Of a stretch of 64,000 bases of DNA, positions 46,836 to 56,095 are shown piece after piece. Positions within the stretch are counted from its first letter, which is position 1; every line of letters starts with the position of its first letter. Made by a program: the position numbers and the translations under genes. The DNA comes from Caldilineae bacterium (GTDB taxonomy: Bacteria; Chloroflexota; Anaerolineae; Epilineales; Epilineaceae). The DNA is taken from assembly GCA_020634625.1 (NCBI GenBank), contig JACKBJ010000007.1, positions 62,001-126,000 of the forward strand. Reading direction: 5' to 3'. Below the pieces are notes generated by a model, which was given only the letters and a program-made list of their open reading frames with translations, was not told the origin of the DNA and did not search any database.

Positions 46836-47819
46836 ATGTCAGAAACGCGCCAGGCCGGCCAGACCGGCCCCCGTCGCTGCGTCGTCACCGGCGCCGCCGG
46901 CTTCATCGGCAGCCACCTGGCCGAGGCCCTGCTGGCCGCCGGCCACCGGGTCGTCGGCATCGACTGCTTCACCGACTACTACGACCCGGCCGTCAAGCGG
47001 CGCAACGTCGAGCCCGCGCTGGCCTCGGCATGCTTCAGCCTGGCCGAGGTCGACCTGCGCCGCGACGACCTGGCCCCGCTGGTCGAGGGCGCCGACGTGG
47101 TCTTCCACCTGGCGGCCATGCCCGGCCTGCTGCGCTCCTGGACCGACTTCGACGGCTACATGACCTGCAACGTGCAGGGCACCCAGCGCCTGCTGGAGGC
47201 CCTGCGCCAGGCCGGCTCGCCGCATCTGGTCCATGTCTCGACCTCCTCGGTCTACGGCCGCGACTCCTCGGGCGACGAGGATCGCATGCCCGCACCCATC
47301 TCGCCCTACGGCGTGACCAAGCTGGCGGCCGAGAAGCTGGTCCTGGCCTACGCCGACATCTTCGACCAGCCGGTGACGGTGCTGCGCTACTTCTCGATCT
47401 TCGGTCCCCGGCAGCGGCCCGACATGGGCTATCACATCTTCATCGAGCGCATCCTGGACGGGCTGCCGATCACCGTCTTCGGCGACGGCAGCCAGACGCG
47501 CGGCAACACCTTCGTCGACGACTGCGTGGCCGCGACCCTGGCCGCCATGGAGGCCGGACCGAGCGGCCAGGTCTTCAACGTCGGCGGCGGCGAGGTGGTG
47601 TCGGTGATCGACGTGCTGCGCCTGATCGAGGCCATCACCGAGCGCAAGGCCCGCATCGAGCACGGCCCGGCCCGGCCGGGCGAGCAGCAGCGCGCCCTGG
47701 CCGACACCCGCAAGGCCCGCGCGGCCTTCGGATGGTCGCCGCGCACGGGCATCGAGGCCGGCCTGCGGGCCCAGGTCGCCTGGCACCTGGCCTTGCGCGG
47801 CGAGGCCCCGCGCGGCTAG
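46836..47819 (+). CDS. NAD-dependent nucleotide-sugar epimerase/dehydratase
   Basis: The 327-residue product is an extended short-chain dehydrogenase. It has the NAD motif GAAGFIGSH near the N-terminus, then DCFTDYYDPAVKRRN (typical of UDP-glucuronate or UDP-glucose 4-epimerases), catalytic Ser in STSSVYG, and YGVTK with Tyr and Lys. The C-terminal part carries RGNTFVDDCVAA and FNVGGGEVVSV, typical of the family. The start follows a likely promoter by about 10 bp with no clear ribosome-binding site. It is the first gene of the run that ends at 56,069, so it probably supplies an activated sugar for glycan assembly. The exact substrate is unclear. Confidence 0.85.
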   Translation: MSETRQAGQTGPRRCVVTGAAGFIGSHLAEALLAAGHRVVGIDCFTDYYDPAVKRRNVEPALASACFSLAEVDLRRDDLAPLVEGADVVFHLAAMPGLLRSWTDFDGYMTCNVQGTQRLLEALRQAGSPHLVHVSTSSVYGRDSSGDEDRMPAPISPYGVTKLAAEKLVLAYADIFDQPVTVLRYFSIFGPRQRPDMGYHIFIERILDGLPITVFGDGSQTRGNTFVDDCVAATLAAMEAGPSGQVFNVGGGEVVSVIDVLRLIEAITERKARIEHGPARPGEQQRALADTRKARAAFGWSPRTGIEAGLRAQVAWHLALRGEAPRG

Positions 47820-47884
47820 GTCGGTTCCGCGCCGGCCCGGTCGGGGCGAGCGCGCCGGCCGATACCACGAGGGAGACGAGACCG

Positions 47885-48895
47885 ATGACCCAAGGCCCCA
47901 TCACGAGCCCGCCGCCGGTCCGGCACGCAGCGGCGCCGGATCTCTCGGTGGTCATCCCGCTCTACAACGAGGTCGAGACGGTGCCCGAGCTGGCGCGGCG
48001 TCTGAGCGAAGCGCTCGAGCGCCTGGGCCGCAGCTGGGAGGTGGTCGTCGTCGACGACGGCTCGAGCGACGGATCCTTCGAGGCCCTGGCGGCGGTGCAT
48101 CGTGCCGATCCACGCTTCCGCATCATCCAGCTGCGGCGCAACTTCGGCCAGACCCCCGCCTTCGCGGCCGGCTTCGACGCCGCGCGCGGCGCGGTGGTGG
48201 TGACCATGGACGCCGACCTGCAGAACGATCCGGACGACATCGGCAAGCTGCTCGACGAGATGGATGCCGGCGGCTACGACATCGTCAGCGGCTGGCGTCA
48301 GGACCGCAAGGAGCCGCTTCTCCTGCGGCGGATCCCCTCCTTCTTCGGCAACCGCGTCATGCGCGGCCTGACCGGCGTCAACCTGCGCGACACCGGCTGC
48401 TCGCTCAAGGCCTATCGCGGCGAGGTGATCAAGAACACGCGGCTCTACGGCAACTTCCACCGCTTCATCCCGGCCGTCGCTAGCTGGTACGGCGTGCGGG
48501 TGAGCGAGGTGCCGGTGCGCGACAACCAGCGTGCCCACGGCAGCTCCAAGTACGGCCGCGGGCTGGCGCGGGCACCGCGGGTCCTGCTCGACCTGCTGAC
48601 CTTGCACTTCCTCCTGAACTACGCCACCCGGCCGATCCACATCTTCGGCGGCATGGGCATCGCCAGCTTCGGGCTGGGCTTCCTGATCTCGGCCTACCTG
48701 AGCTGGGTCAAGCTCTTCGGACACGAGAACATCGGCAACCGCCCGCTCCTGATGCTGGCGGTGCTGCTCATCATCATCGGCGTCCAGTTCGTTTCGATGG
48801 GCTTCCTGGGCGAGCTGATGGTCCGGACCTACTACGAGTCGCAGAACAAGCCGATCTACGCCGTGCGCGAGATGCTCGACGGGCCGGCCGCCTGA
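47885..48895 (+). CDS. GT2 family polyprenyl-phosphate glycosyltransferase
   Basis: The 336-residue product matches the ArnC/DPM1-like branch of GT2, which moves a sugar from a nucleotide sugar to polyprenyl phosphate. The catalytic domain has VVIPLYNEVETV, VVVDDGSSDGS, LRRNFGQTPAFAAG, the DXD motif MDADLQNDP and the acceptor segment RDTGCSLKAYRGEV. Two transmembrane helices close the protein (about 240-265 and 275-305). The start ATG at 47,885 follows GAGGGAGA at about 6 bp. It is 65 bp after the epimerase and feeds lipid-linked sugar to the two GT39-like proteins downstream, which is inferred from context. Confidence 0.87.
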   Translation: MTQGPITSPPPVRHAAAPDLSVVIPLYNEVETVPELARRLSEALERLGRSWEVVVVDDGSSDGSFEALAAVHRADPRFRIIQLRRNFGQTPAFAAGFDAARGAVVVTMDADLQNDPDDIGKLLDEMDAGGYDIVSGWRQDRKEPLLLRRIPSFFGNRVMRGLTGVNLRDTGCSLKAYRGEVIKNTRLYGNFHRFIPAVASWYGVRVSEVPVRDNQRAHGSSKYGRGLARAPRVLLDLLTLHFLLNYATRPIHIFGGMGIASFGLGFLISAYLSWVKLFGHENIGNRPLLMLAVLLIIIGVQFVSMGFLGELMVRTYYESQNKPIYAVREMLDGPAA

Positions 48896-48932
48896 GGCCG
48901 AGCCCGAACCGTCGCAACCGAGGAGGAAGGCC

Positions 48933-51770
48933 ATGCCCGCCCTGCGGCGCGCCCTGTTGCCCATCGTGCTGATCGTCGGCCTGGCGCCGACCGTGGTTCC
49001 CGCGGCGGCGCCCGAGCCCGCGACCCTCGAGATCCCGGGCGGCGCGCTGTCGGCCGCCGGACCCGCGGCGCCCGCGCAGGTCGCGCCGGACTGGGAGCAC
49101 AGCCTCCTGCCGGGCGGTGCCGTCCACGCGATCGAGGCCATGAACCTGCCGGCCGAACAGCAGCCCGATCCACAGCTGCGTGCCATCCACGTCGCACCGG
49201 GCGCGCCGGCGGTCGACCTGCTGGTCGATGGCCGGGTGCAGGTCTCGGGTCTGGCCTACGGCAAGCCGGCGGGCTATGCCGACAGCCGCGAGGGCAGCCG
49301 GCGCATCCAGGCCGTTCCGGCCGGCGCCAGCGGCCCGATCCTGGCCGAGACGCGGCTGCGCCTCGACAAGGGGGGGCACTACAGCGCCCTGGTGCGGCCG
49401 GTCGCCGGTGCGCCGGGTGCCATCGGCCTGGATGCCTTCGCCGATGGCCAGGCGCGACCGGGACCGGGCACGGCCCGGCTGCGGGTGATCAATGCCAGCG
49501 ACCTGGCTTCGGTCGAGCTGGATCTGGCCGGCGGCGAGACGCGCTACCGACGGGTGCTGCCCGGTCGGATCGACGGCTACCAGACGCTGGACGCCGGCGG
49601 CGTCGAGGCCCGGTTGCGCGCGAGCGGCAGCCCGACGGTGCTGACCCAGCTGCGGCTCGAGCTGGCCGAGCATGGGGTCTACAGCCTGTACGTCACCGGC
49701 GCCGGTGGTGCCACGCCGGTCTTGGGCCTGCTCGCGGAGCCGGCCAGCGAGCCGGCCCAGGTGCTGCTGGCCGCCGGCCTGACCGCGCATCGCTCGGCCC
49801 GCGGCCTGGCCTGGGAGCGCCAGACCGACGACCCGATCGACACGCGCTATGCGGTCTCGAACCTGGCGGGCGTCGTCTTTGCCCGCGATGCGACGGGCCA
49901 GGCCTGGCGCAGCCTCGACTTCGGTCGGCGCTGGTCGCGTGCCGCGGTTCCGGGCGAGGGCGATGGCCGCGTGCTGGCCATCGCGCCCAACTACGACCGC
50001 AACAGCCTGGCGCTGGCCATCGTCCAGACGGAGTGGCGCCTGTTCCGCTACGAGCAAGGGCTGCGCGACTGGGTCGACGTGGTCCTCAAACCCGGCGAGG
50101 TCCATGCGGTCGGCGCCGCTGCCTTCTCGCCGGTCTACGAGCGCGACGAGTTCGTGATCGTCGGCGCCGAGGACGGCATCTACCGCACCTCCGACGGCGG
50201 TCAGCGCTGGGAGCGGGTGGCCGTTCCGGCCGAGGGGGCGCCAGTCTTCGGCCCCGAGGGCGGCGCGCCCGAGTTCCAGGGCATGGCCCTGCCCGCCGAT
50301 TTCGGCGACGACCTGAGCATCCGCTACGACCTGGACGATCGCAGCGTGATGGCCTGGAATGCCAGCGGCCTCTACCGCTCGGACGACGCCGGCGACAGCT
50401 GGCGCAAGCTGCCCTTGGCCGCGACGCGAATCCGCGATCTGAGCTTCTCGAACGGCTGGCCGGCCGATCCGGTCCTGGCCGTGGCACTGGCCGATCCCGG
50501 CCATGTGGGCGCCGTCTCCGAGGACGGCGGACAGAGCTGGCGCTTCGTCGACGCGCCGGCCGGCTCGCCGCTGACCGGCACCTCGGTGGCCCTGGCGCGC
50601 GACTTCGGCGTGCCCGGCTTCGACATCTGGTACGAGGACGACAACCGCTCGATCCTGCACCTGCCCTTCCTGATCCTGACCGGCCGTCCGGCCGAGACCC
50701 GACCCTACGCCGCCGTCCCGACCGATCGGGGCAGCCGCGAGATCTACCTGGCCACCGACGGCGCCGGCCTGTGGCGCTCCAAGGATGCCGGCCGGACCTG
50801 GCCCGAGGCCCTGCGCGAGGCCTCGAACGCCACGCTCTTCAGCGCCTCGCCCAGCAGCGTCCTGATCCTGCCCGGCAGCCAGGGCCGCCTGGCCCTGGCC
50901 GGGACCGAGGCCTCGGGCCTCTACCGCTCCGAGGACGGCGGGCGCAACTGGCGGCCGGCGCCGGGTCTGCCGCAGGGCGACGGTCAGCGGGTGAATGCGC
51001 TTCTGGCCTCGCCGGCCTATGCCAGCGACGGCACGCTCTTCGCGGCCGCCGAGAGCGGTCTCTGGATCAGCCGCGACCGCGGCGCCAGCTGGCAGCCCAG
51101 CGCCGCGACGGCGCCGGTGCGCAGCCTGGCGATCTCGCCGGCCTACGCCAGCGACCGCAGCCTGCTGGCCGACGGCCGCATCTCGCGCGACGGCGGCGCC
51201 AGCTGGGCCTGGCTGCCGGATGCCGAGGGCAAGGAATGGACCGCCGCCGCCTTCTCGCCCAAGTACGCCAGCGATCAGCGGCTCTGGATCGCGCGGCGGG
51301 TGGCCGCCGACGCGGTGGACGCCGACGCCTACTCGATCTGGGCCTCCAAGGACGGGGGCGCGAGCTTCGACGTGGTCGACGACAGCAGCTTGCGCCGGCG
51401 CACGGTGTTGGCGCTGCACGCGGTCGCGGTGGGCGCCGATCCGCTGCGCATCTTCGCCGGCACCGAGCGCGGCCTGGTGGTCTCGACCGACGACGGCGTG
51501 GAATGGGACTCGGTGACCGGCCTGCCCAGCCAGAGCTACGTGCAGCTGGTCAGCGTCTTGCGCAGCCAGCCCTTCACCACGGCCGTCATCGCGGCGCTGG
51601 GCGAGAAGACCGTGATCTGGTCGACCGATCGCGGCGCGCACTGGTCGGAGGGGCCGCGCGGCATCGAGCTGGGGGAGGGACTCAGCATCGGCGAGGACGG
51701 GCAGAGCCTGCTTCTGGCCCGTCAGCTGGGCATGTCGCGCTTCGGTGGCATCTCGGTCGGCGGGGAATGA
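48933..51770 (+). CDS. Secreted protein with DUF4397-like and Asp-box beta-propeller domains
   Basis: The 945-residue product starts at 48,933 after AGGAGGAAGG, with a signal peptide to about residue 26. The first part (about 75-270) has two DUF4397-like domains (RAIHVAPGAPAVDLLVDG and ARLRVINASDLASVELDL). The rest carries about ten Asp-box repeats of the S-x-D-x-G-x-x-W type, for example SEDGGQSWRFV, SKDAGRTWPEA, SRDRGASWQPS and STDRGAHWSEG, which indicates a Ycf48/VPS10-like or sialidase-like propeller; the catalytic arginines of sialidases are not evident. It sits inside the glycosyltransferase run, 37 bp after GT2 and 22 bp before the next gene. The function is unknown; it may be a glycosylated surface protein. 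Confidence 0.82.
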   Translation: MPALRRALLPIVLIVGLAPTVVPAAAPEPATLEIPGGALSAAGPAAPAQVAPDWEHSLLPGGAVHAIEAMNLPAEQQPDPQLRAIHVAPGAPAVDLLVDGRVQVSGLAYGKPAGYADSREGSRRIQAVPAGASGPILAETRLRLDKGGHYSALVRPVAGAPGAIGLDAFADGQARPGPGTARLRVINASDLASVELDLAGGETRYRRVLPGRIDGYQTLDAGGVEARLRASGSPTVLTQLRLELAEHGVYSLYVTGAGGATPVLGLLAEPASEPAQVLLAAGLTAHRSARGLAWERQTDDPIDTRYAVSNLAGVVFARDATGQAWRSLDFGRRWSRAAVPGEGDGRVLAIAPNYDRNSLALAIVQTEWRLFRYEQGLRDWVDVVLKPGEVHAVGAAAFSPVYERDEFVIVGAEDGIYRTSDGGQRWERVAVPAEGAPVFGPEGGAPEFQGMALPADFGDDLSIRYDLDDRSVMAWNASGLYRSDDAGDSWRKLPLAATRIRDLSFSNGWPADPVLAVALADPGHVGAVSEDGGQSWRFVDAPAGSPLTGTSVALARDFGVPGFDIWYEDDNRSILHLPFLILTGRPAETRPYAAVPTDRGSREIYLATDGAGLWRSKDAGRTWPEALREASNATLFSASPSSVLILPGSQGRLALAGTEASGLYRSEDGGRNWRPAPGLPQGDGQRVNALLASPAYASDGTLFAAAESGLWISRDRGASWQPSAATAPVRSLAISPAYASDRSLLADGRISRDGGASWAWLPDAEGKEWTAAAFSPKYASDQRLWIARRVAADAVDADAYSIWASKDGGASFDVVDDSSLRRRTVLALHAVAVGADPLRIFAGTERGLVVSTDDGVEWDSVTGLPSQSYVQLVSVLRSQPFTTAVIAALGEKTVIWSTDRGAHWSEGPRGIELGEGLSIGEDGQSLLLARQLGMSRFGGISVGGE

Positions 51771-51792
51771 GCGCCGCAGGGGGGAAGGTCGG

Positions 51793-53118
51793 GTGCGCGA
51801 GCCGATGAACCGGGCCGCCTGGCGGGCGCTCTGGCAGCGGCCGGGGGCCCGTCTGGCCCTCGACCTGCTGCTGGCACTGCTGGTCTTCGCGGCCGCCATC
51901 GGCCCGCGCCTGGAGATCGCGCGCGGCTACGACACGCCGCCTCAGAGCGAGGAGCGGCTCTACAACCGCTACGCCATCCCCTGGGCGCGCGGCGAGGGCG
52001 CCGAGCCGCGCGAGCTGGCCTTCCCCTGGCATCCGCTCGGCTCCTTCACCCACCGGCCGCCGGGCTACGTGCTGTTCCTGGGCTCGATCTACCGGCTGGC
52101 CGGCGAGGAGAACTTCGCGGCGGTGCGCGAGGTCCAGGCCTGGATGGACGCCAGCAGCATGGTCTTGATCCTCGTCGCCGGCTGCCTGGTCTTCGGCGGG
52201 CTCCTGGGCCGCGCCGTCGGCTTCAGCGCCGCCCTGCTGGTGGCGCGCTACGACTTCCTGAGCCTCTTCGTGGCGCGCCTGCTGTCCGAGACGCTCTACC
52301 TCTGGCTCAGCCTGCTCTTCGTGGTCCTGGCGCTGGCGGCGCTGCGCTGGCGGCGGCCGAGCCTGAGCCTGGCGGCCGCGGCGGCCCTCGGCCTGACCAA
52401 CATCACACGGCCCTTCATGGTCTTCGTGCTGCCCGGCTACCTGCTCTGGCTGCTGCTGGCGCCGGCGCTGCCCGACAAGCGGCGGCACCTGGCCCTGGCC
52501 CTGGCCGGCATGCTGCTCACGGTCGGCCCGGTGACCCTGCGCAACTGGCAGTTCCATGGCCGCTTCATCCTGATCTCGACCAACGGCGGCTACACCTTCT
52601 ACAAGAGCCTGACCGAGGTGCCGGACCTGAGCGCGCCGGAGGAGATTCCGAGCGAGGAATCGATCGACGCGCTGGGGCTGGGCGAGGTGGCCGAGCAGGC
52701 CGCCTTCCGCCGCGCGGCGCTGGACTACCTGCGCGCGCACCCGGCGGACGCGCCCAAGATCTACGCCCGCAAGCTGGGCATCCTCTGGGACGCCAAGGGC
52801 GGCCACCGGATCTCGCACGAGCTGATGCTCACGCCGGACGACGAATGGCTCTACCCCCTGGTGCTGGTCGGCGCCCTGCTCGGCCTGGCGCTGCGACCGC
52901 GGCTGGCCTGGCATCCGCGCCTCCTGCTGTCGGGCAGCATCGCCAGCCAATACCTGGTCAGCCTGATCGCCAACGCCGAGGTGCGCTACCGCGTTCCGAT
53001 CGTGCCGCTGCTGGCGCTGCTGGCGGCCTGGCTCGTCTGGGGCCTGGTCGATTGGGTCTGGCGGCGACCGGGCGCCGATCGGGCGCCCGCCCGCCTGGCC
53101 GCGGCGCCCTCCGCGTGA
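51793..53118 (+). CDS. GT39/PMT-like integral membrane glycosyltransferase
   Basis: The start is GTG at 51,793 (GGAAGG 5 bp upstream); ATG at 51,805 is an alternative. The product of about 441 residues has 9-10 hydrophobic segments. An early luminal loop has RGYDTPPQSEERLYNRYAIP and HPLGSFTHRPPGYVLFL, and the SEE acids could be the catalytic acidic pair of GT-C enzymes. These transfer sugars from polyprenyl phosphate on the outer face of the membrane. The stop overlaps the next start (GTGA). Confidence 0.78.
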   Translation: MREPMNRAAWRALWQRPGARLALDLLLALLVFAAAIGPRLEIARGYDTPPQSEERLYNRYAIPWARGEGAEPRELAFPWHPLGSFTHRPPGYVLFLGSIYRLAGEENFAAVREVQAWMDASSMVLILVAGCLVFGGLLGRAVGFSAALLVARYDFLSLFVARLLSETLYLWLSLLFVVLALAALRWRRPSLSLAAAAALGLTNITRPFMVFVLPGYLLWLLLAPALPDKRRHLALALAGMLLTVGPVTLRNWQFHGRFILISTNGGYTFYKSLTEVPDLSAPEEIPSEESIDALGLGEVAEQAAFRRAALDYLRAHPADAPKIYARKLGILWDAKGGHRISHELMLTPDDEWLYPLVLVGALLGLALRPRLAWHPRLLLSGSIASQYLVSLIANAEVRYRVPIVPLLALLAAWLVWGLVDWVWRRPGADRAPARLAAAPSA

Positions 53119-56069
53119 TCCAGCGGCTGCGCAGGCGCTGGCCGGACCTGTTGGCGCTCCTGCTCTTCCTGAGCATCGCCTGGCTCTACTACTGGCGGCT
53201 GGATGCCTGGCTGATCAACGACGACGAGGGCAGCTACCTGTACGCGGCCTGGCGCATCGGCCTGGGCGAGCTGCCCTACCGCGACTTCCTCACGCCCCAG
53301 CTGCCGGCCTTTCTGATGCCCGGCGGCTGGCTGATGGCCTGGCTCGGCCCCGCGCTCGGCCCGACCCGAGCCCTGGCCGCGGCCCTGACCCTGGCCGCCG
53401 GCTTGTTGACCTGGGCCAGCGCGCGCCGGCTCTTCGGCCCGCTGGTGGCCCTGCTGGCGGGCGCGGCCCTGCTCCTGCAGCCCGACGTCTTCCTGCAGGG
53501 CCGCAGCTTTCGTGCCGACCCCTTCATGCTGGCCTTCGCCGCGCTGGGCCTCTACCTCTTCGCCCGCGCCGCCTTCCCGCGGCCGGGCCAGATCGACCCG
53601 CCCGACCGGCGCTGGCTGGTCGCCGCCGGCCTGGCCTTCGGCCTGGCCACGCTGTCGAAGCTCTTCGGCCCCTTCGCCCTGGCCGGCTGCCTGGCCTGGC
53701 TCCTGGTCGACGGCTGGCGCCGGGGTCGGGCCTGGCGGGCGATCCTGCTCGACGGCCTGGCGGCCGGCCTGCCCTGCGTCCTGGTCGTGGGCGCCGGCCT
53801 GGGCCTCTTTGCCTACATCGCCGGGGCGGACCTGGTCTATGCCGCGGTCATCGGCCACCACACCCGGCAGGGCGCTGGCACCCCGGCCATCCAGGTCCTG
53901 TCCAGCGGCCTGGCCTTCTTCGGCGCCTTCCTGCGCCAGAACAACAACGCCCTCCTGGTCTGCGTCGCCCTCGCCGTGGCGGCGACCGCCTGGCCGGCCC
54001 GCGACCGCCGCGCCCTGCTCTTCGGCTGGCAGCTACCGACCGCCTTGATCTTCCTCTTGCTGTCGCGCGAGAAGTACCCGCGCCACCTGGTCTACCTGAT
54101 GCCGGCCCTGGCCACCCTCTTCGCCCTGGGCCTGCAGGGCCTCCTGGATGGCGCGCGGGCGCTGCTGCTCGGCGCCCCCGATATCCGAAGCGCTCCGGCG
54201 CCCGGGGACGCCCAATCGGCCACGCGCCTTCGTCGGCAGCTGCCCGGCCTGATCGGCGCCCTGACGCTGGCGCTGGCGCTGGCCCTGCTCCTGCCCTGGC
54301 GGCTGCTGGACCGCGACCATGCCTTTCGCTGGGAGACCGGCACCGAGAAGCTGGCCGACGTCGTGCGCCTGCTGACCGGGCCCGAGGAGCTGCTCTTCTC
54401 GGACTACTCCGAGCTGAACTTCTATGCCCGCCGGCCGACCACCTATTCGGCCGCCTCGCTCTCGGCCGGCGCCGCCGGCAGCGGCCAGATCACCTGGGCG
54501 CGCATCGAGGCCGAGCTGGCCGGCCGTCTGCCGCCGCTGATCGTCCTCGACACCGATGCCGAGTACGCCCACCTCAGCTTCCTGACCGACCGACCGGCCT
54601 TCGACGCCTGGCTGGCCGAGCACTACGGCCCGCCGGCCGGCTTCATCCAACGCGACTACCAACGCTATCGTGTCTACGCGCCCCTGGATCGACCCTTGCC
54701 GACCCGCGCCCGCTTCGCCGGCGGTCCGAGCCTGCTGGCGGCGGCCAGCGAGTCGGGCCAGGCCGGCTCGGGCGATCGGCTCGAGCTGCGCACGGCCTGG
54801 CGCATGCCGGAGCCCGAGCCGGGCGCCGAGCCGGAGCCGATCGCCGACCTCGGCTTGACCCTGCGCCTGCTCGACGGCCGCGGCCGGGAGTGGGCCCAGG
54901 GCGACGCCGGCCTCCTGGCCTCCGACGGCGCCGACCGCCTGCGCGTCCGGCCGACCAGCCGCTGGCGCCCGGGCGAGATCAGCGCCCAACGCCTGGCCAT
55001 CACCGTTCCGCTGGGCCTGCCGCCGGGCAGCTACGACCTGGTGCTGGGCCTGTATCGGCGGGGCGACGATGCCGGTGCTGCCGTGGCCGGTCTGGATGCC
55101 TTCGACGCCGGTGGGCAGCCCCTGGGCCAGAGCGTGCTGGTCGGCCAGGTCCGGATCGCGGCCTGGCCGGTCGAGGCCGATCGCGTCCCCGCCAGCCTGC
55201 TCGACCTCGACCTGCGCCAGCGGCCGGCCCTTCCGGCCGATGCGCCCCTGCGCCTGCTCGGGCGGGGGCCGCTGCCGACCGCCTCGGTCGAGGCCGGACG
55301 GGTCCTGCCGCTCGACCTCTGGTGGGCCGCGACGGGCCCGGCGCCCGACCGCGCCCTGCGCCTGACCCTCTCGGATGCCGCCAGCGGCGCCGTGGCCGCC
55401 GACTGGGTCGCCCAGCCCGGCGCGCCGGACGCCCTGGCCGCCGATTGGCCGGCCGGCCCGCTGGTCTTGCGGCAGCGGGTCGACCTGCCGCTCGAACCCG
55501 ACGCCGTCGGCGGAAGCTATCGCCTCGGCGCCGTGCTGGTCGATGCGGCGGGGCGGTCCCTGCCCGGCGCCGAGCCGGTCGACCTGGGCCAGGTCGAGGT
55601 TCTGACCCGCGACCTCAGGGGCCACCGGTTCGGCGCCCCGAGCCCGGCTCCCGCCGAGGTTCGCTCGGCCCGCGTCGGCGACCTGGCCGAGCTGCTCGGC
55701 GTCGACCTCGAGCTCGCTCCCGATCTCGCGCTCGAGGTCGAGCTCAGCTGGCGCGCCATCAGCGCCTCGGCCATCCCCTATCGGGTGACGGTCCAGCTCC
55801 TATCGGACGCCGGGGCCAACCCCCGGGCCCTGGCCCAGCACGACGGCGACCCGGCCGGGGGCGCGCGCCCGACCACCGGCTGGATTCGCGGCGAGCTGAT
55901 CCGCGACCCGCACCGCCTGGACCTGCCGGCCGACCTGGCGCCCGGCAGCTACCCGCTCGTGGCCGCCTTCTACCATCCCCTCACGGGCGCGCGCCTGCCG
56001 GTCAGCGGCCCCGACGCCTGGCCCGGCGACCTGCTCCACCTGGCCGACCTCGCGATTCCGGAGCGCTGA
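53115..56069 (+). CDS. GT39-like membrane glycosyltransferase with a large C-terminal soluble domain
   Basis: The 984-residue product begins at GTG 53,115 overlapping the previous stop. The N-terminal half is GT-C-like with about 11 hydrophobic segments; the early loop LINDDEGSYLYAAWRIGLGE provides the expected D-D or D-E pair, and LSREKYPRHLVYLMP is a typical GT39 segment. A soluble part begins at about residue 405: first an ArnT-like C-terminal region (RPTTYSAASL, VLDTDAEYAHL), then about 380 residues of beta-rich sequence with three related blocks such as LDLPADLAPGSYPLVAAFYHP, PLGLPPGSYDLVLGLYRRG and LRLLGRGPLPTASVEAGRVL. This extension is unusual for the family. It is the last gene of the plus-strand run. 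Confidence 0.78.
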   Translation: MIQRLRRRWPDLLALLLFLSIAWLYYWRLDAWLINDDEGSYLYAAWRIGLGELPYRDFLTPQLPAFLMPGGWLMAWLGPALGPTRALAAALTLAAGLLTWASARRLFGPLVALLAGAALLLQPDVFLQGRSFRADPFMLAFAALGLYLFARAAFPRPGQIDPPDRRWLVAAGLAFGLATLSKLFGPFALAGCLAWLLVDGWRRGRAWRAILLDGLAAGLPCVLVVGAGLGLFAYIAGADLVYAAVIGHHTRQGAGTPAIQVLSSGLAFFGAFLRQNNNALLVCVALAVAATAWPARDRRALLFGWQLPTALIFLLLSREKYPRHLVYLMPALATLFALGLQGLLDGARALLLGAPDIRSAPAPGDAQSATRLRRQLPGLIGALTLALALALLLPWRLLDRDHAFRWETGTEKLADVVRLLTGPEELLFSDYSELNFYARRPTTYSAASLSAGAAGSGQITWARIEAELAGRLPPLIVLDTDAEYAHLSFLTDRPAFDAWLAEHYGPPAGFIQRDYQRYRVYAPLDRPLPTRARFAGGPSLLAAASESGQAGSGDRLELRTAWRMPEPEPGAEPEPIADLGLTLRLLDGRGREWAQGDAGLLASDGADRLRVRPTSRWRPGEISAQRLAITVPLGLPPGSYDLVLGLYRRGDDAGAAVAGLDAFDAGGQPLGQSVLVGQVRIAAWPVEADRVPASLLDLDLRQRPALPADAPLRLLGRGPLPTASVEAGRVLPLDLWWAATGPAPDRALRLTLSDAASGAVAADWVAQPGAPDALAADWPAGPLVLRQRVDLPLEPDAVGGSYRLGAVLVDAAGRSLPGAEPVDLGQVEVLTRDLRGHRFGAPSPAPAEVRSARVGDLAELLGVDLELAPDLALEVELSWRAISASAIPYRVTVQLLSDAGANPRALAQHDGDPAGGARPTTGWIRGELIRDPHRLDLPADLAPGSYPLVAAFYHPLTGARLPVSGPDAWPGDLLHLADLAIPER

Positions 56070-56095
56070 CCCGGGCCTCGGCCAGCGGGCGAGGC

